A DNA stretch of 53,796 bases from JAFAZJ01 sp050183765 (lineage in GTDB: Bacteria; Pseudomonadota; Alphaproteobacteria; Reyranellales; Reyranellaceae): positions 1-53,796 of the forward strand of contig JBFXAZ010000026.1 of assembly GCA_050183765.1 (NCBI GenBank), in the 5' to 3' direction. The translations under genes were made by a program, and so were the position numbers. Shown here piece by piece: positions 42,191 to 51,232 of this stretch; the stretch's first letter is position 1; every line of letters starts with the position of its first letter. The notes below the pieces were generated by a model, which saw only the letters and a program-made list of their open reading frames with translations, had not been told where the DNA came from and searched no databases.

Positions 42191-42547
42191 TCAGTCCGGC
42201 TTCCACGCCTCGTAGTCGCCGGTCGCCTTGGCGCGATGCCCGAGGCCGGCGACGCTGCCGGCGGGGTGATAGGCCATCGCCGTGCCAGTGAGGTTCGGGC
42301 GATGCGACTGCTCCCACGGCTTGTGCGGCAGGCCGCCGGGCGGCGGCGGCTCGGCTACGGTGTGATGCAGCCAGCCGTGCCAGTCGGGCGGCACACGGCT
42401 GGCCTCCGCCTCGCCGCGATAGATCACCCAGCGCTTCTGACGTCGTGCCGACGGCGTCTTGCGTTCGCGGTAATAGCGGTTGCCCTGCGCATCTTCGCCG
42501 ACGAGCTCGCCGCGCAGCCACGTGAAAAGACGTGTGCCCACCGTCAT
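42191..42547 (-). CDS. NADH:ubiquinone oxidoreductase subunit NDUFA12
   Basis: A 118-residue accessory subunit of complex I, homologous to mitochondrial NDUFA12/B17.2. Clear family segments: GELVGEDAQGNRYYRERK, RWVIYRGEAEASRVPPDWHGWLHH and KPWEQSHRPNLTGTAMAYHPAGSV. The main nuo cluster is not in this window. The protein is a good marker of alphaproteobacteria. It is the first gene of the leftward unit, diverging from nrdJ; GGGGAT lies before the ATG. Confidence 0.95.
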   Translation of the reverse strand: MTVGTRLFTWLRGELVGEDAQGNRYYRERKTPSARRQKRWVIYRGEAEASRVPPDWHGWLHHTVAEPPPPGGLPHKPWEQSHRPNLTGTAMAYHPAGSVAGLGHRAKATGDYEAWKPD

Positions 42548-42829
42548 CGACTATCCCCGATCCGCGAATTCACCATAGCGACGCGCCGCTTGTAGCGTCG
42601 CATGTCGTGTCCCGCAATGTGTGGTGATCGTCGGACGGCGGCACGGATCGACGCGTCGATCGATGAGTGTTGCGCACATGCATCATGTAGTATCATGAAG
42701 CGGCGTGTGTACAAAATATTGTTGCGCTCTCAAGATTTTGTAATCTACTATCCTACGACGTCCATATGTGCGATTGCGATTTTTGGAAACGCAGCACACG
42801 AATGGATGGCTCGGGGGTCCAAGCGGTCG
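42548..42829 (+). promoter_or_regulatory. nrdJ upstream region with candidate promoter and NrdR-like site
   Basis: The 282-bp gap is markedly A+T-richer than its surroundings between 42680 and 42790. TTGCGC (42723-42728), a 17-bp spacer and TACTAT (42746-42751) could be the promoter. ACAA-aata-TTGT (42711-42722), directly before the -35, recalls half of an NrdR box; TCATG-N6-CATGA (42683-42698) is a second inverted repeat but at 26 bp centre-to-centre, not the usual 31-32. No adenosylcobalamin riboswitch B12-box could be seen. Confidence 0.35.
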
Positions 42830-45800
42830 ATGCGTTTCGTACGTCGCCATACTACAGAAGGTGAGTCGCCCTATGCGCGACTGCCCTTCCGTGCGGCGAC
42901 GTCGGAGATTCGCAATCCCGATGGCTCGATCGTTTTCCGCCACGCCGACATCGACGTGCCGGCCGACTGGTCCCAGGTCGCCTGCGATATCCTCGCGCAG
43001 AAGTACTTCCGCCGTGCCGGCGTGCCCGCCGCGCTGAGAAGCGTGCGCGAGGACGATGTGCCGTCCTTCCTGTGGCGGCGCGTCGCCGACGAGAACGCGC
43101 TGGCCGCGCTGCCTGCCGAGCAGCGTTTCGTGGGCGAGAACGACGCGCGCCAGGTCTTCGATCGTCTGGCCGGCACCTGGACCTACTGGGGCTGGAAGGG
43201 CGGCTACTTCGACGGCGAGGCCGACGCGCACGCCTTCCACGACGAGCTGCGCTTCATGCTGGCGACGCAGATGTGCGCGCCCAACTCGCCGCAGTGGTTC
43301 AACACCGGCCTGCACTGGGCCTACGGCATCGACGGCCCGGCGCAGGGACACTTCTATACCGACCATCGCACCGGCGAGACGCTGGAGAGCCCGTCCTCCT
43401 ACGAGCGGCCGCAGCCGCATGCCTGCTTCATCCAGAGCGTCGCCGACGATCTGGTGAACGAGGGCGGCATCATGGACCTGTGGGTCCGCGAGACCCGCCT
43501 GTTCAAGTACGGCTCGGGCACCGGCAGCAACTTCTCCGCGCTGCGCGGCGCGGGCGAGAGGCTGTCGGGCGGCGGCAAGTCGTCCGGCCTGATGAGCTTC
43601 CTGCGCATCGGCGATCGCGCCGCCGGCGCGATCAAGTCGGGCGGCACCACTCGGCGCGCGGCGAAGATGGTGGTCGTCGACGTCGACCATCCCGATATCG
43701 AGGCCTTCATCGACTGGAAGGTCGCCGAGGAGCAGAAGGTCGCCGCGCTCGTCGCCGGCTCGAAGCTCGCCAACCGGCACCTCAACGCCGTGCTGCGCGC
43801 CTGCTTCACCACCGATGTCGAGGGCGATGCCGCGTTCGATCCGGCGCGCAACGCGACCTTGCGGCGCGAGATCGTCGCCGCGCGCAAATCGCAGATTCCC
43901 GAGAACTACATCCAGCGCGTCATCCAGTTCGCGCGCCAGGGCTATCGCCACATCGAGTTCCCCGAGTTCGACACGGACTGGGATTCCGAGGCCTACGCCA
44001 CGGTCTCGGGCCAGAACGCCAACAACACGGTGCGTGTCACCGACGCCTTCCTCGACGCCGTCGCCCGGGATGCGCCGTGGGCGCTGAAGCGGCGTACCGA
44101 CGGCGGCGTGTCGAAGACGGTGCCGGCGCGCGAGCTGTGGGAGCGCGTGGCGCTGGCCGCCTGGATGTCGGCCGACCCGGGCGTGCAGTTCGACACCACC
44201 ATCAACCAATGGCACACCTGCCCCGAATCGGGCCGCATCAACGCCTCGAACCCGTGCTCCGAGTACATGTTCCTCGACGACACGGCGTGCAATCTGGCGT
44301 CGCTGAACCTGATGCGCTTCCGCCGCCCGGATGGCAGCTTCGACATCGACAGCTTCGAGCACGCCACGCGCCTGTGGACCGTGGTGCTCGAGATCTCGGT
44401 GATGATGGCGCAGTACCCGTCGAAGCGCATCGCGGAGCTGTCCTACGCCTATCGTACGCTGGGCCTGGGCTACGCCAATCTCGGCGCGCTGCTAATGGCC
44501 GGCGGCATGGGCTACGACAGCGTGCGCGGTCGCGCCACCTGCGCGGCGATCACCGCGCTGATGACCGGCGTCGCTTACGCCACCTCGGCCGAGATGTCGG
44601 CGGAGATGGGCCCCTTCCCCGGCTTCGGCGCCAACCGCGAAGCGATGCTGCGGGTGATCCGCAACCATCGGCGCGCCGCGCGCGGCGAGGCCCACGGATA
44701 CGAAGGCCTGTCGATCGCGCCGGTGCCGCTCGATATCGCCAACTGCCCGCAGCGCGTGCTGGCCGACGCCGCCGCGCGCGCCTGGGACGATGCGCTGGCG
44801 ATCGGCAGCGCGCACGGCTACCGCAATGCGCAAGTCTCGGTGATCGCGCCGACCGGCACGATCGGCCTGCTGATGGATTGCGACACCACCGGCATCGAGC
44901 CCGACTTCGCCCTGGTGAAGTTCAAGAAGCTCGCCGGCGGCGGCTATTTCCGCATCATCAACCAGACGGTGCCCGCGGCGCTGGCCCGTCTGGGCTACGA
45001 CGACGCCGCGATCAAGTCGATCATCGCCTATGCCGTCGGCCACGGCACGCTCTCCGGCGCCCCCTCAATCAATCCAGAAAGCCTGCGCGCCCGTGGCCTC
45101 GACGAGACGATGATGGCGCGGGCGGAGAAGGCGGCGGCCGACGCCTTCGACATCCGCTTCGCCTTCAACCGCTGGAACCTGGGCGATGCCTTCTGCCGCG
45201 AGCGGCTGGGGCTGGACGACGCAAGGCTCAACGATCCCAAGCTGGACCTGTTGCCGCTGCTGGGCTTCGCCAAGGCCGAGATCGAGGCTGCCAATCTCCA
45301 CGTCTGCGGTGCCATGACCCTGGAAGGCGCGCCGGGCCTGAAGCCCGAGCATCTCCCGGTCTTCGACTGCGCCACGCCGTGCGGCCGCAACGGCACCCGC
45401 GCGCTCGGCACCGAAGCGCACATCCGCATGATGGCCGCGGCGCAGCCCTTCATCACCGGCGCGATCTCCAAGACCATCAACATGCCCAATGCGGCCACGG
45501 TCGAGGATTGCCGCGCCGCCTACGAGCTGTCGTGGAAGCTCGGCCTCAAGGCCAACGCGCTGTACCGCGACGGCTCGAAGCTGTCGCAGCCGCTGGCGGC
45601 GATGTGGCTGCCCGACACCGCCAACGACGACGAGGCCGAGACGGCCAGGCGCACGCCGACGCAGCAGGCCACGGTGATCGCCGAGCGCATCGTCGAGAGG
45701 ATCGTGGAGCGCGAGGTCAGCGGCCGGCGCGATCGCATGCCGCAGCGACGCAAGGGCTACACCCAGAAGGCGATCGTCGGCGGCCACAAGGTCTATCTGC

Positions 45801-46525
45801 GCACCGGCGAATACGCCGACGGCAAGCTGGGCGAGATCTTCATCGACATGCACAAGGAAGGCGCCGCCTTCCGCAGCCTGATGAATAATTTCGCCATCGC
45901 GATCTCGATCGGCCTGCAGTACGGCGTGCCGCTCGAGGAGTTCGTCGAGGCCTACACCTTCACGCGTTTCGAGCCGTCCGGTCTGGTCGAGGGCAACGAC
46001 GCGATCAAGATGTCGACGTCGGTGCTCGACTACATATTCCGCGAGCTGGCGGTGTCCTATCTCGGGCGCACCGATCTGGCCCATGTCGATCCGACGGCGA
46101 ACCGCTCGGACGATGTCGGCGCCGGCGAGTCGGAGACCACGCTGATGATGGCCCAGGCCGTCGGCGCGCCATCGCTGGCCAGCGTCGGTTTCGTGCGCAG
46201 CAATCTTTATGTCTTGAACGGGCGAGGGGCCGGCAGCCAGGCCACCGCCGACGCGACGATGCAGTTCGTCGCGCCGGCGGTGTCCGCCCCCCTCCCCGCC
46301 CACAGTTCGATGGACGGCATGGCCGTCGCCTTCGCTTCTGGCGGAGCGGCCGTCCTCGGATCCGCAACGGTCGGACACGCAGACGAGCGCCTCGACCGGG
46401 TCCGTGAGGCCCGGCTCAAGGGGTTCGAAGGCGATGCCTGCACCGATTGCGGCAACTTCACCCTCGTCCGCAACGGCACGTGCCTCAAATGCAATACGTG
46501 CGGGGCGACGACGGGGTGCAGTTGA
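42830..46525 (+). CDS. nrdJ: Vitamin B12-dependent ribonucleotide reductase (class II)
   Basis: A 1231-residue enzyme that makes deoxyribonucleotides using adenosylcobalamin, without needing oxygen or a second subunit. Motifs include MCAPNSPQWFNTGLHWAYG, GSGTGSNFSALRGAGE, NPCSEYMFLDDTACNLASLNL (active-site Cys region), and APTGTIGLLMDCDTTGIEPDFALVKFKKLAGGG. The C-terminus carries a zinc-ribbon tail (CTDCGNFTLVRNGTCLKCNTCG) with the redox cysteines. Start ATG 42830 gives MRFVRRHTTEG, the usual alphaproteobacterial N-terminus; the frame is open for 76 more codons upstream, but that part is the leader. It is the window's only ribonucleotide reductase. Confidence 0.96.
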   Translation: MRFVRRHTTEGESPYARLPFRAATSEIRNPDGSIVFRHADIDVPADWSQVACDILAQKYFRRAGVPAALRSVREDDVPSFLWRRVADENALAALPAEQRFVGENDARQVFDRLAGTWTYWGWKGGYFDGEADAHAFHDELRFMLATQMCAPNSPQWFNTGLHWAYGIDGPAQGHFYTDHRTGETLESPSSYERPQPHACFIQSVADDLVNEGGIMDLWVRETRLFKYGSGTGSNFSALRGAGERLSGGGKSSGLMSFLRIGDRAAGAIKSGGTTRRAAKMVVVDVDHPDIEAFIDWKVAEEQKVAALVAGSKLANRHLNAVLRACFTTDVEGDAAFDPARNATLRREIVAARKSQIPENYIQRVIQFARQGYRHIEFPEFDTDWDSEAYATVSGQNANNTVRVTDAFLDAVARDAPWALKRRTDGGVSKTVPARELWERVALAAWMSADPGVQFDTTINQWHTCPESGRINASNPCSEYMFLDDTACNLASLNLMRFRRPDGSFDIDSFEHATRLWTVVLEISVMMAQYPSKRIAELSYAYRTLGLGYANLGALLMAGGMGYDSVRGRATCAAITALMTGVAYATSAEMSAEMGPFPGFGANREAMLRVIRNHRRAARGEAHGYEGLSIAPVPLDIANCPQRVLADAAARAWDDALAIGSAHGYRNAQVSVIAPTGTIGLLMDCDTTGIEPDFALVKFKKLAGGGYFRIINQTVPAALARLGYDDAAIKSIIAYAVGHGTLSGAPSINPESLRARGLDETMMARAEKAAADAFDIRFAFNRWNLGDAFCRERLGLDDARLNDPKLDLLPLLGFAKAEIEAANLHVCGAMTLEGAPGLKPEHLPVFDCATPCGRNGTRALGTEAHIRMMAAAQPFITGAISKTINMPNAATVEDCRAAYELSWKLGLKANALYRDGSKLSQPLAAMWLPDTANDDEAETARRTPTQQATVIAERIVERIVEREVSGRRDRMPQRRKGYTQKAIVGGHKVYLRTGEYADGKLGEIFIDMHKEGAAFRSLMNNFAIAISIGLQYGVPLEEFVEAYTFTRFEPSGLVEGNDAIKMSTSVLDYIFRELAVSYLGRTDLAHVDPTANRSDDVGAGESETTLMMAQAVGAPSLASVGFVRSNLYVLNGRGAGSQATADATMQFVAPAVSAPLPAHSSMDGMAVAFASGGAAVLGSATVGHADERLDRVREARLKGFEGDACTDCGNFTLVRNGTCLKCNTCGATTGCS

Positions 46526-46633
46526 AGTCAAGGCGCGTCGTACGAGGCGCGCAAGCGTGAGCGTTGAGTAAAAACCGCGTACCCAGTCCGGGTCCTATGG
46601 TCGGAAACGGGCAAAACTCACAGGAGATATGTC

Positions 46634-46699
46634 ATGGCTGCGAAGAAGAAAGCTGCCAAGAAGAAGGTCGCCAAGAAGAAGGCCGCCAAGAAGAAGTAG
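46634..46699 (+). CDS. 21-aa Lys/Ala-repeat peptide (histone H1-like)
   Basis: A tiny gene with a good ribosome-binding site (CAGGAG, 8 bp before ATG). It encodes MAAKKK, then three five-residue units AAKKK, VAKKK and AAKKK, so 12 of 21 residues are Lys. The pattern equals the repeated unit of bacterial histone H1-like proteins (HC1/HC2, AlgP type). A DNA- or RNA-binding polycation is plausible; nothing else can be inferred. It lies 108 bp after nrdJ and is followed by a hairpin and a terminator, so it is probably its own short transcript or the tail of the nrdJ one. Three of its units use near-identical codons. Confidence 0.65.
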   Translation: MAAKKKAAKKKVAKKKAAKKK

Positions 46700-46748
46700 G
46701 CCCGAAGGCCAGACTTCAGATTGGCCCCTCTAACTGATGCCAATCAGC

Positions 46749-46785
46749 TTCCCGCCTGGCGCTGAGGCGCCGGCGGGAAGCGCCA
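46749..46785 (+). repeat. Strong inverted repeat after the Lys-rich gene
   Basis: CTTCCCGCCtGGCGC-tga-GGCGCCGGCGGGAAG: long arms with one mismatched position, forming a very stable hairpin without a following T-run. It lies 50 bp downstream of the small gene and upstream of the T-tailed terminator; it may protect the 3' end of a short RNA or be a first, weak stop. Confidence 0.7.
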
Positions 46786-46801
46786 TTCCAATCACTGTAA
46801 G

Positions 46802-46846
46802 CAGGCGGATTTCGGGCCTTCGTGGCCCTATGGATCCGCCTGTTTT
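46802..46846 (+). terminator. Rho-independent terminator
   Basis: The outer stem CAGGCGGAT (46802-46810) pairs with ATCCGCCTG (46834-46842), and inner GGGCC (46814-46818) pairs with GGCCC (46824-46828); TTTT follows at once. It ends the nrdJ/Lys-peptide transcription 40 bp before the FemAB-like gene. Confidence 0.85.
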
Positions 46847-46885
46847 CATTTCGCGCGGAGCCGATCCGCTCTAGCATGAGCGGCG

Positions 46886-48073
46886 ATGGACGGTGATCCG
46901 ACCCGGCTCAGCATTCGCGTGGTCAACAGCGTAACCAAGGTCGACGCTGCGGCTTGGGACGCCTGCGCCCTGTCGCCGGAAGCCGCCGGCAACCCGTTCC
47001 TGAGCCACGGCTTCCTGAAGGCGCTGGAGGAATCGAAGTGCCTGGGCCGCGGCACGGGCTGGATGCCGCAGCACCTCGTGGCCGAGGACGATTCCGGCAC
47101 GGTGCTGGGCATCGTGCCGATGTTCCTCAAGAGCCACTCCCAGGGCGAGTACGTCTTCGACCACGGCTGGGCGCAGGCCTATGAGCGGGCCGGCGGTCGC
47201 TACTATCCCAAGCTGCAGGTCGCCGCTCCGTTCACGCCGGTGCCCGGCCCGCGCATCCTGCCGCGTCCCGGTCCGCTGGCGCCGCACGTCTTCGACGCCA
47301 TGGTCGAATCGATGGTGAAGGTCGCGGCCGACAACGACATCTCCTCGATCCACGTCACCTTCTGCCAGCGCGAGCAGTGGGACGCGCTGGGACGCCTGGG
47401 CTTCCTCAAGCGCCAGCACTACCAGTTCCACTGGTCCAACAACGGCTACAGCACCTTCGACGACTTCCTCGCGGCGCTCGCCTCACGCAAGCGAAAGGCG
47501 ATCCGCAAGGAGCGCGCGGCGATCGCCCGGCACGGGCTGACCATGCGCGCGCTGAGCGGCCCGGAGATCACCTCGTCGCACTGGGACGCCTTCTTCGGCT
47601 TTTACATGGACACCGCCAACCGCAAGTGGGGCAGCCCGTACCTGAACCGCGAGTTCTTCCATCTCCTGGGCGGCTCGCTGGCGGAAAAGGTCGTGCTCAT
47701 CGTCGCCGAGCGCGACGGCCGCCTGGTGGCCGGCGCGCTGAACCTGCGCGGCGACGACGCGATCTTCGGCCGCAACTGGGGCTGCGTCGAGAACCACGAC
47801 TTCCTGCATTTCGAGACCTGCTACTACCAGGCCATCGACTACGCCATCGCGCACGGGCTCAAGCGCGTCGAGGCCGGCGCGCAGGGCGAGCACAAGATCC
47901 AGCGCGGCTACCTGCCGACGCCGACCTACTCCGCGCACTGGATCGGCGACCGCCAGCTGCGCGCCGCGATCGCCAACTTCCTCGACCGCGAGCGTCCCGC
48001 CGCCGAACGCGACATGGCGGCGCTGATGGAGTACTCGCCGTTCAGGAAGGAAAACGACAGGGGCGACGAATAG
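46886..48073 (+). CDS. FemAB-like GNAT-fold acyltransferase
   Basis: A 395-residue protein of the FemAB-like family (PF04339/COG3146, peptidogalycan type), two GNAT-like halves. Segments: NPFLSHGFLKALEESKC, HVTFCQREQWDALG, FHWSNNGYSTFDDFLAALASRKRKAIRKERAAI, and the C-terminal GALNLRGDDAIFGRNWGCVENHDFLHFETCYYQAIDYAIAHGLKRVEAGAQGEHKIQRGYLPTPTYSAHW. FemX-type enzymes add amino acids to wall peptides; the substrate of this Gram-negative branch is unknown. It follows a terminator, so it has its own promoter. The convergent DUF2007 gene ends 3 bp after its stop. Confidence 0.88.
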   Translation: MDGDPTRLSIRVVNSVTKVDAAAWDACALSPEAAGNPFLSHGFLKALEESKCLGRGTGWMPQHLVAEDDSGTVLGIVPMFLKSHSQGEYVFDHGWAQAYERAGGRYYPKLQVAAPFTPVPGPRILPRPGPLAPHVFDAMVESMVKVAADNDISSIHVTFCQREQWDALGRLGFLKRQHYQFHWSNNGYSTFDDFLAALASRKRKAIRKERAAIARHGLTMRALSGPEITSSHWDAFFGFYMDTANRKWGSPYLNREFFHLLGGSLAEKVVLIVAERDGRLVAGALNLRGDDAIFGRNWGCVENHDFLHFETCYYQAIDYAIAHGLKRVEAGAQGEHKIQRGYLPTPTYSAHWIGDRQLRAAIANFLDRERPAAERDMAALMEYSPFRKENDRGDE

Positions 48074-48076
48074 GCC

Positions 48077-48361
48077 CTACCAGTCGGCCTCGGTGAGATC
48101 CTCGAGGTCCTCGTCGGCGCCCGGCGGATGCTCGAGCAGGTCGCGCGCCTTCTGCTCGTTGCGGCGCGCCACCTGCAGCTTCACGCCGCCGACGCGATCG
48201 GCGATCGAGGGCAGCGCGCCCAGGATGCCGGTATCGGCCAGCACCGAGGGAATGCCCTGGGCGTCGAGCATGCCGCGCGCGATATGCGCCTCGGCGACGT
48301 CGTCGAAGGTGGCGACGACCACGAGCGCCAAGGCGTCGTAGTCGTCGGCATCAACCGCCAT
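48077..48361 (-). CDS. DUF2007-type small protein
   Basis: A 94-residue protein with the DUF2007 (putative prokaryotic signal-transducing protein) pattern: LVVVATFDDVAEAHIARGMLDAQGIPSVLADTGILGALPSIADRVGGVKLQVARRNEQKARDLLEH. The fold resembles a small ferredoxin-like domain, also found in GlnB-like proteins. The acidic C-terminus (DEDLEDLTEADW) is poorly ordered. It lies 9 bp after the clpA stop on the same strand, so it is likely co-transcribed; some family members sit with proteases, but no function is proven. Confidence 0.8.
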   Translation of the reverse strand: MAVDADDYDALALVVVATFDDVAEAHIARGMLDAQGIPSVLADTGILGALPSIADRVGGVKLQVARRNEQKARDLLEHPPGADEDLEDLTEADW

Positions 48362-48370
48362 GGACGGGCC

Positions 48371-50668
48371 TCAATTCGCCAGCGCCGGTTCCGACGGCGT
48401 CGGCTTGCCCTCGGGCGGCGGCGAGAAGGCGAACACCAGGTCGTTGTCGCCGACATCGACGCGCACGGTGCCGCCGTCCTTGAGACGGCCGAACAGGATC
48501 TCGTCGGCCAGCGGCTTCTTGACCTTCTCCTGGATCAGCCGCGCCAGCGGTCGCGCGCCATAGAGGCTGTCGTAGCCGTTGGTCGCCAGCCACGAGCGCG
48601 CCGCCTCGGTCAGCTCGACCAGCACCTTGCGGTCGGCGAGCTGCGCCTCGAGCTCGGCGATGAACTTGTCGACCACGAGGCCGACTGTCTCCGGTCCAAG
48701 GCTGGCGAACTTGATCACCGTGTCGAGACGGTTGCGGAACTCCGGCGTGAACAGGCGGTTGATCGCGTCGTCGTCCTCGTCCTTGCGGCTGGCGCGCTCG
48801 AAGCCGATCGGCGGCTTGGCGAGGTCGGCGGCGCCAGCGTTGGTCGTCATGCACAGCACGACGTTGCGGAAGTCGACCGAGCGGCCGTTGTGGTCGGTCA
48901 GCTTGCCGTAGTCCATCACCTGCAGAAGGATGTTGAACAGGTCGGGATGAGCCTTCTCGATCTCGTCGAGCAGCAGCACGCAATGCGGATGCTGGTTGAT
49001 CGCGTCGGTCAGCAGGCCGCCCTGGTCGAAGCCGACATAGCCCGGCGGGGCGCCGATCAGGCGCGAGACAGAGTGCCGCTCCATGTACTCCGACATGTCG
49101 AAGCGGATCAGCTCGACGCCCATCAGCTTGGCGAGCTGGCGCGCCACCTCGGTCTTGCCGACGCCGGTCGGGCCGGCCAGCAGGTAGGAGCCGATCGGCT
49201 TCTCCGGCTGGCGCAGGCCGGCGCGCGACAGCTTGATCGCCGCCGCCAGCTGGTCGATCGCCTTGTCCTGGCCGAACACCACGGTCTTGAGGTCGCGGTC
49301 GAGGTTGCGCAGCAGCTCGGTGTCGTCCTTCGACACGCTCTTGGGAGGAATGCGCGCGATCTTGGCGACGATCTCCTCGATGTCGGCGACGTCGATGACG
49401 CCCTTGCGCTCGCCCTCGGGCTTCAGCATCTGCGCCGCGCCGACCTCGTCGATCACGTCGATCGCCTTGTCCGGCAGCTTCCGGTCGTTGATGTACTTGG
49501 CCGAGAGATCCACCGCGGCCTTCACCGCATCGTCCGTGTAGGTGACGTTGTGGTGCTGCTCGTAGACCGGCTTCAGCCCGGTCATGATCTTCACCGCGTC
49601 GGCCATCGACGGCTCGGGCACGTCGATCTTCTGGAAGCGCCGCACCAGCGCGCGGTCCTTCTCGAAGTAGTTGCGGTATTCCTTGTAGGTGGTCGAGCCG
49701 ATGCAGCGGATGTCGCCGCTGGCCAGGCTGGGCTTCAGCAGGTTCGAGGCGTCCATCGAACCGCCCGAGGTGGCGCCGGCGCCGATCACGGTGTGGATCT
49801 CGTCGATGAACAGGATCGAGCCGGGCTTGCTCTTGAGCTCGGCCAGCACCGCCTTCAGTCGCTCCTCGAAGTCGCCGCGGTAGCGCGTGCCGGCGAGCAG
49901 CGCGCCCATGTCGAGCGCGTGGATCACGCTGTTGCGCAGCACGTCGGGCACATCGCCCTCGACGATGCGGCGCGCCAACCCTTCGGCGATGGCCGTCTTG
50001 CCCACGCCGGGATCGCCCACGTAGAGCGGATTGTTCTTGGTGCGGCGACAGAGGATCTGGATGGTGCGCTCGACCTCGAGCTCGCGCCCGATCAGGGGGT
50101 CGATGCGGCCCTCGCGGGCCTTCTGGTTGAGATCGACGCAATAGGCCTGGAGAGCCTCTTCACCCTGCTTGGCCACCTTGTCCTCTTTCGAGTCCTCGTC
50201 GGCGCCGCGGACGCGGCGGGTTTCGGTCCGGCCCGGCGTCTTGGCGACGCCATGGCTGATGAAATTCACCGCATCGAAGCGCGACAGGCCCTGCTGCTGC
50301 AAATAGTAGACCGCATGGCTCTCGCGCTCGGAGAAGATCGCCACCAGCACGTTGGCGCCGGTGACCTCCTCGCGCCCCGACGACTGCACATGGATCGCCG
50401 CGCGCTGCACGACGCGCTGGAAGCCGGCGGTCGGCTGCGGGTCGGAGACGCTGTCGGTGGCCAGGCCCTTGAGCTCCTCCTCGATGTAGCGCGAGAGCTC
50501 GCGGCGCAGCTTGTCGAGGTCGACCGAGCAGGCCTTGAGGACGGCCATGGCGTCGGCGTCGTCGGTCAGCGCCAGCAGCAAGTGCTCGAGCGTGGCGTAT
50601 TCGTGGCGATGCTCGGTGGCCAACGCCAGCGCGCGGTGGAGGGTCTTCTCGAGGTTCTTCGATAGCAT
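48371..50668 (-). CDS. clpA: ATP-dependent Clp protease ATP-binding subunit ClpA
   Basis: A 765-residue AAA+ unfoldase that feeds ClpP. N-domain (1-145: LSKNLEKTLHRALALATEHRHEYATLEHLLLALTDDADA) binds ClpS. D1 has Walker A GDPGVGKTAIAEG (about 222) and D2 GPTGVGKTEVARQ (about 502). The ClpP-binding loop IGF appears in PPIGFERASRKDEDD (about 618). The pair clpS-clpA is in the usual order, 22 bp apart, with DUF2007 behind. ClpP itself is not in the window. With Aat (40258-40911) it completes the N-degron branch. Confidence 0.98.
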   Translation of the reverse strand: MLSKNLEKTLHRALALATEHRHEYATLEHLLLALTDDADAMAVLKACSVDLDKLRRELSRYIEEELKGLATDSVSDPQPTAGFQRVVQRAAIHVQSSGREEVTGANVLVAIFSERESHAVYYLQQQGLSRFDAVNFISHGVAKTPGRTETRRVRGADEDSKEDKVAKQGEEALQAYCVDLNQKAREGRIDPLIGRELEVERTIQILCRRTKNNPLYVGDPGVGKTAIAEGLARRIVEGDVPDVLRNSVIHALDMGALLAGTRYRGDFEERLKAVLAELKSKPGSILFIDEIHTVIGAGATSGGSMDASNLLKPSLASGDIRCIGSTTYKEYRNYFEKDRALVRRFQKIDVPEPSMADAVKIMTGLKPVYEQHHNVTYTDDAVKAAVDLSAKYINDRKLPDKAIDVIDEVGAAQMLKPEGERKGVIDVADIEEIVAKIARIPPKSVSKDDTELLRNLDRDLKTVVFGQDKAIDQLAAAIKLSRAGLRQPEKPIGSYLLAGPTGVGKTEVARQLAKLMGVELIRFDMSEYMERHSVSRLIGAPPGYVGFDQGGLLTDAINQHPHCVLLLDEIEKAHPDLFNILLQVMDYGKLTDHNGRSVDFRNVVLCMTTNAGAADLAKPPIGFERASRKDEDDDAINRLFTPEFRNRLDTVIKFASLGPETVGLVVDKFIAELEAQLADRKVLVELTEAARSWLATNGYDSLYGARPLARLIQEKVKKPLADEILFGRLKDGGTVRVDVGDNDLVFAFSPPPEGKPTPSEPALAN

Positions 50669-50690
50669 GGCGCTTACTCCTGCCCCTCCG

Positions 50691-51095
50691 CTACTCCTTC
50701 TCCAGCGTACACTGGAGCGGATGCTGGTGCTTGCGCGCCAGATCCATGACCTGCATCACCTTGGTCTCGGCGACCTCGTAGGTGAACACGCCGCATATGC
50801 CGACACCCCGCTGATGGACGTGCAGCATGATGCGCGTGGCCTCCTCGCGATTCTTGCTGAAGAAACGCTCCAGCACGTGAACGACGAACTCCATCGGCGT
50901 GTAGTCGTCGTTGAGCATCAGGACCTTGTACATCGAGGGCTTCTTGGTCCGGGTCCGCGTCAGCGTCGCCGTTCCCGATTCACCCTTGTCGCCATCGTTG
51001 CCGCGACCCGGACCGCGACCGTCATCGTCGCGCCGCGGCGGCTCGCCGCTTGCGCGCCAGATGGCCGTCCCGAAAGTGATCCCCAAGGTCCTCAT
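50691..51095 (-). CDS. clpS: ATP-dependent Clp protease adaptor ClpS
   Basis: A 134-residue adaptor that binds N-terminal Leu, Phe, Tyr or Trp of substrates and delivers them to ClpA. The core (about 53-134) shows SMYKVLMLNDDYTPMEFVVHVLERFF with the Asn-Asp-Asp pocket, and HVHQRGVGICGVFTYEVAETKV. The N-terminal 50 residues are charged and flexible (GDKGESGTATLTRTRTKK), longer than in E. coli but usual in alphaproteobacteria. The exact start is uncertain: ATG 51095 has only a weak ribosome-binding site, and the conserved part begins later. Confidence 0.95.
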   Translation of the reverse strand: MRTLGITFGTAIWRASGEPPRRDDDGRGPGRGNDGDKGESGTATLTRTRTKKPSMYKVLMLNDDYTPMEFVVHVLERFFSKNREEATRIMLHVHQRGVGICGVFTYEVAETKVMQVMDLARKHQHPLQCTLEKE

Positions 51096-51232
51096 CGCAC
51101 GATCCGACAGAAACGCCCCTGTACATAGGCACTGCCGCGACGCAACAAAAGGGCCGCGGCCGGCCGCCAGTCTACTCCGAATTTCCGCGCCGCCCAAAGC
51201 CCGCCGCACGACAGCAAGACACGACAGCAAGA

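Noticed and set aside
42602..42829. N-terminal extension of nrdJ from 42602
   Set aside because: The extra 76 residues are Cys/Ile/Tyr-rich, the DNA is A+T-rich promoter-like, and class II reductases of this group begin at MRF.
48128..50665. 845-codon plus-strand ORF opposite clpA
   Set aside because: Shadow of clpA; the clpA motifs and the clpS neighbour settle the strand.
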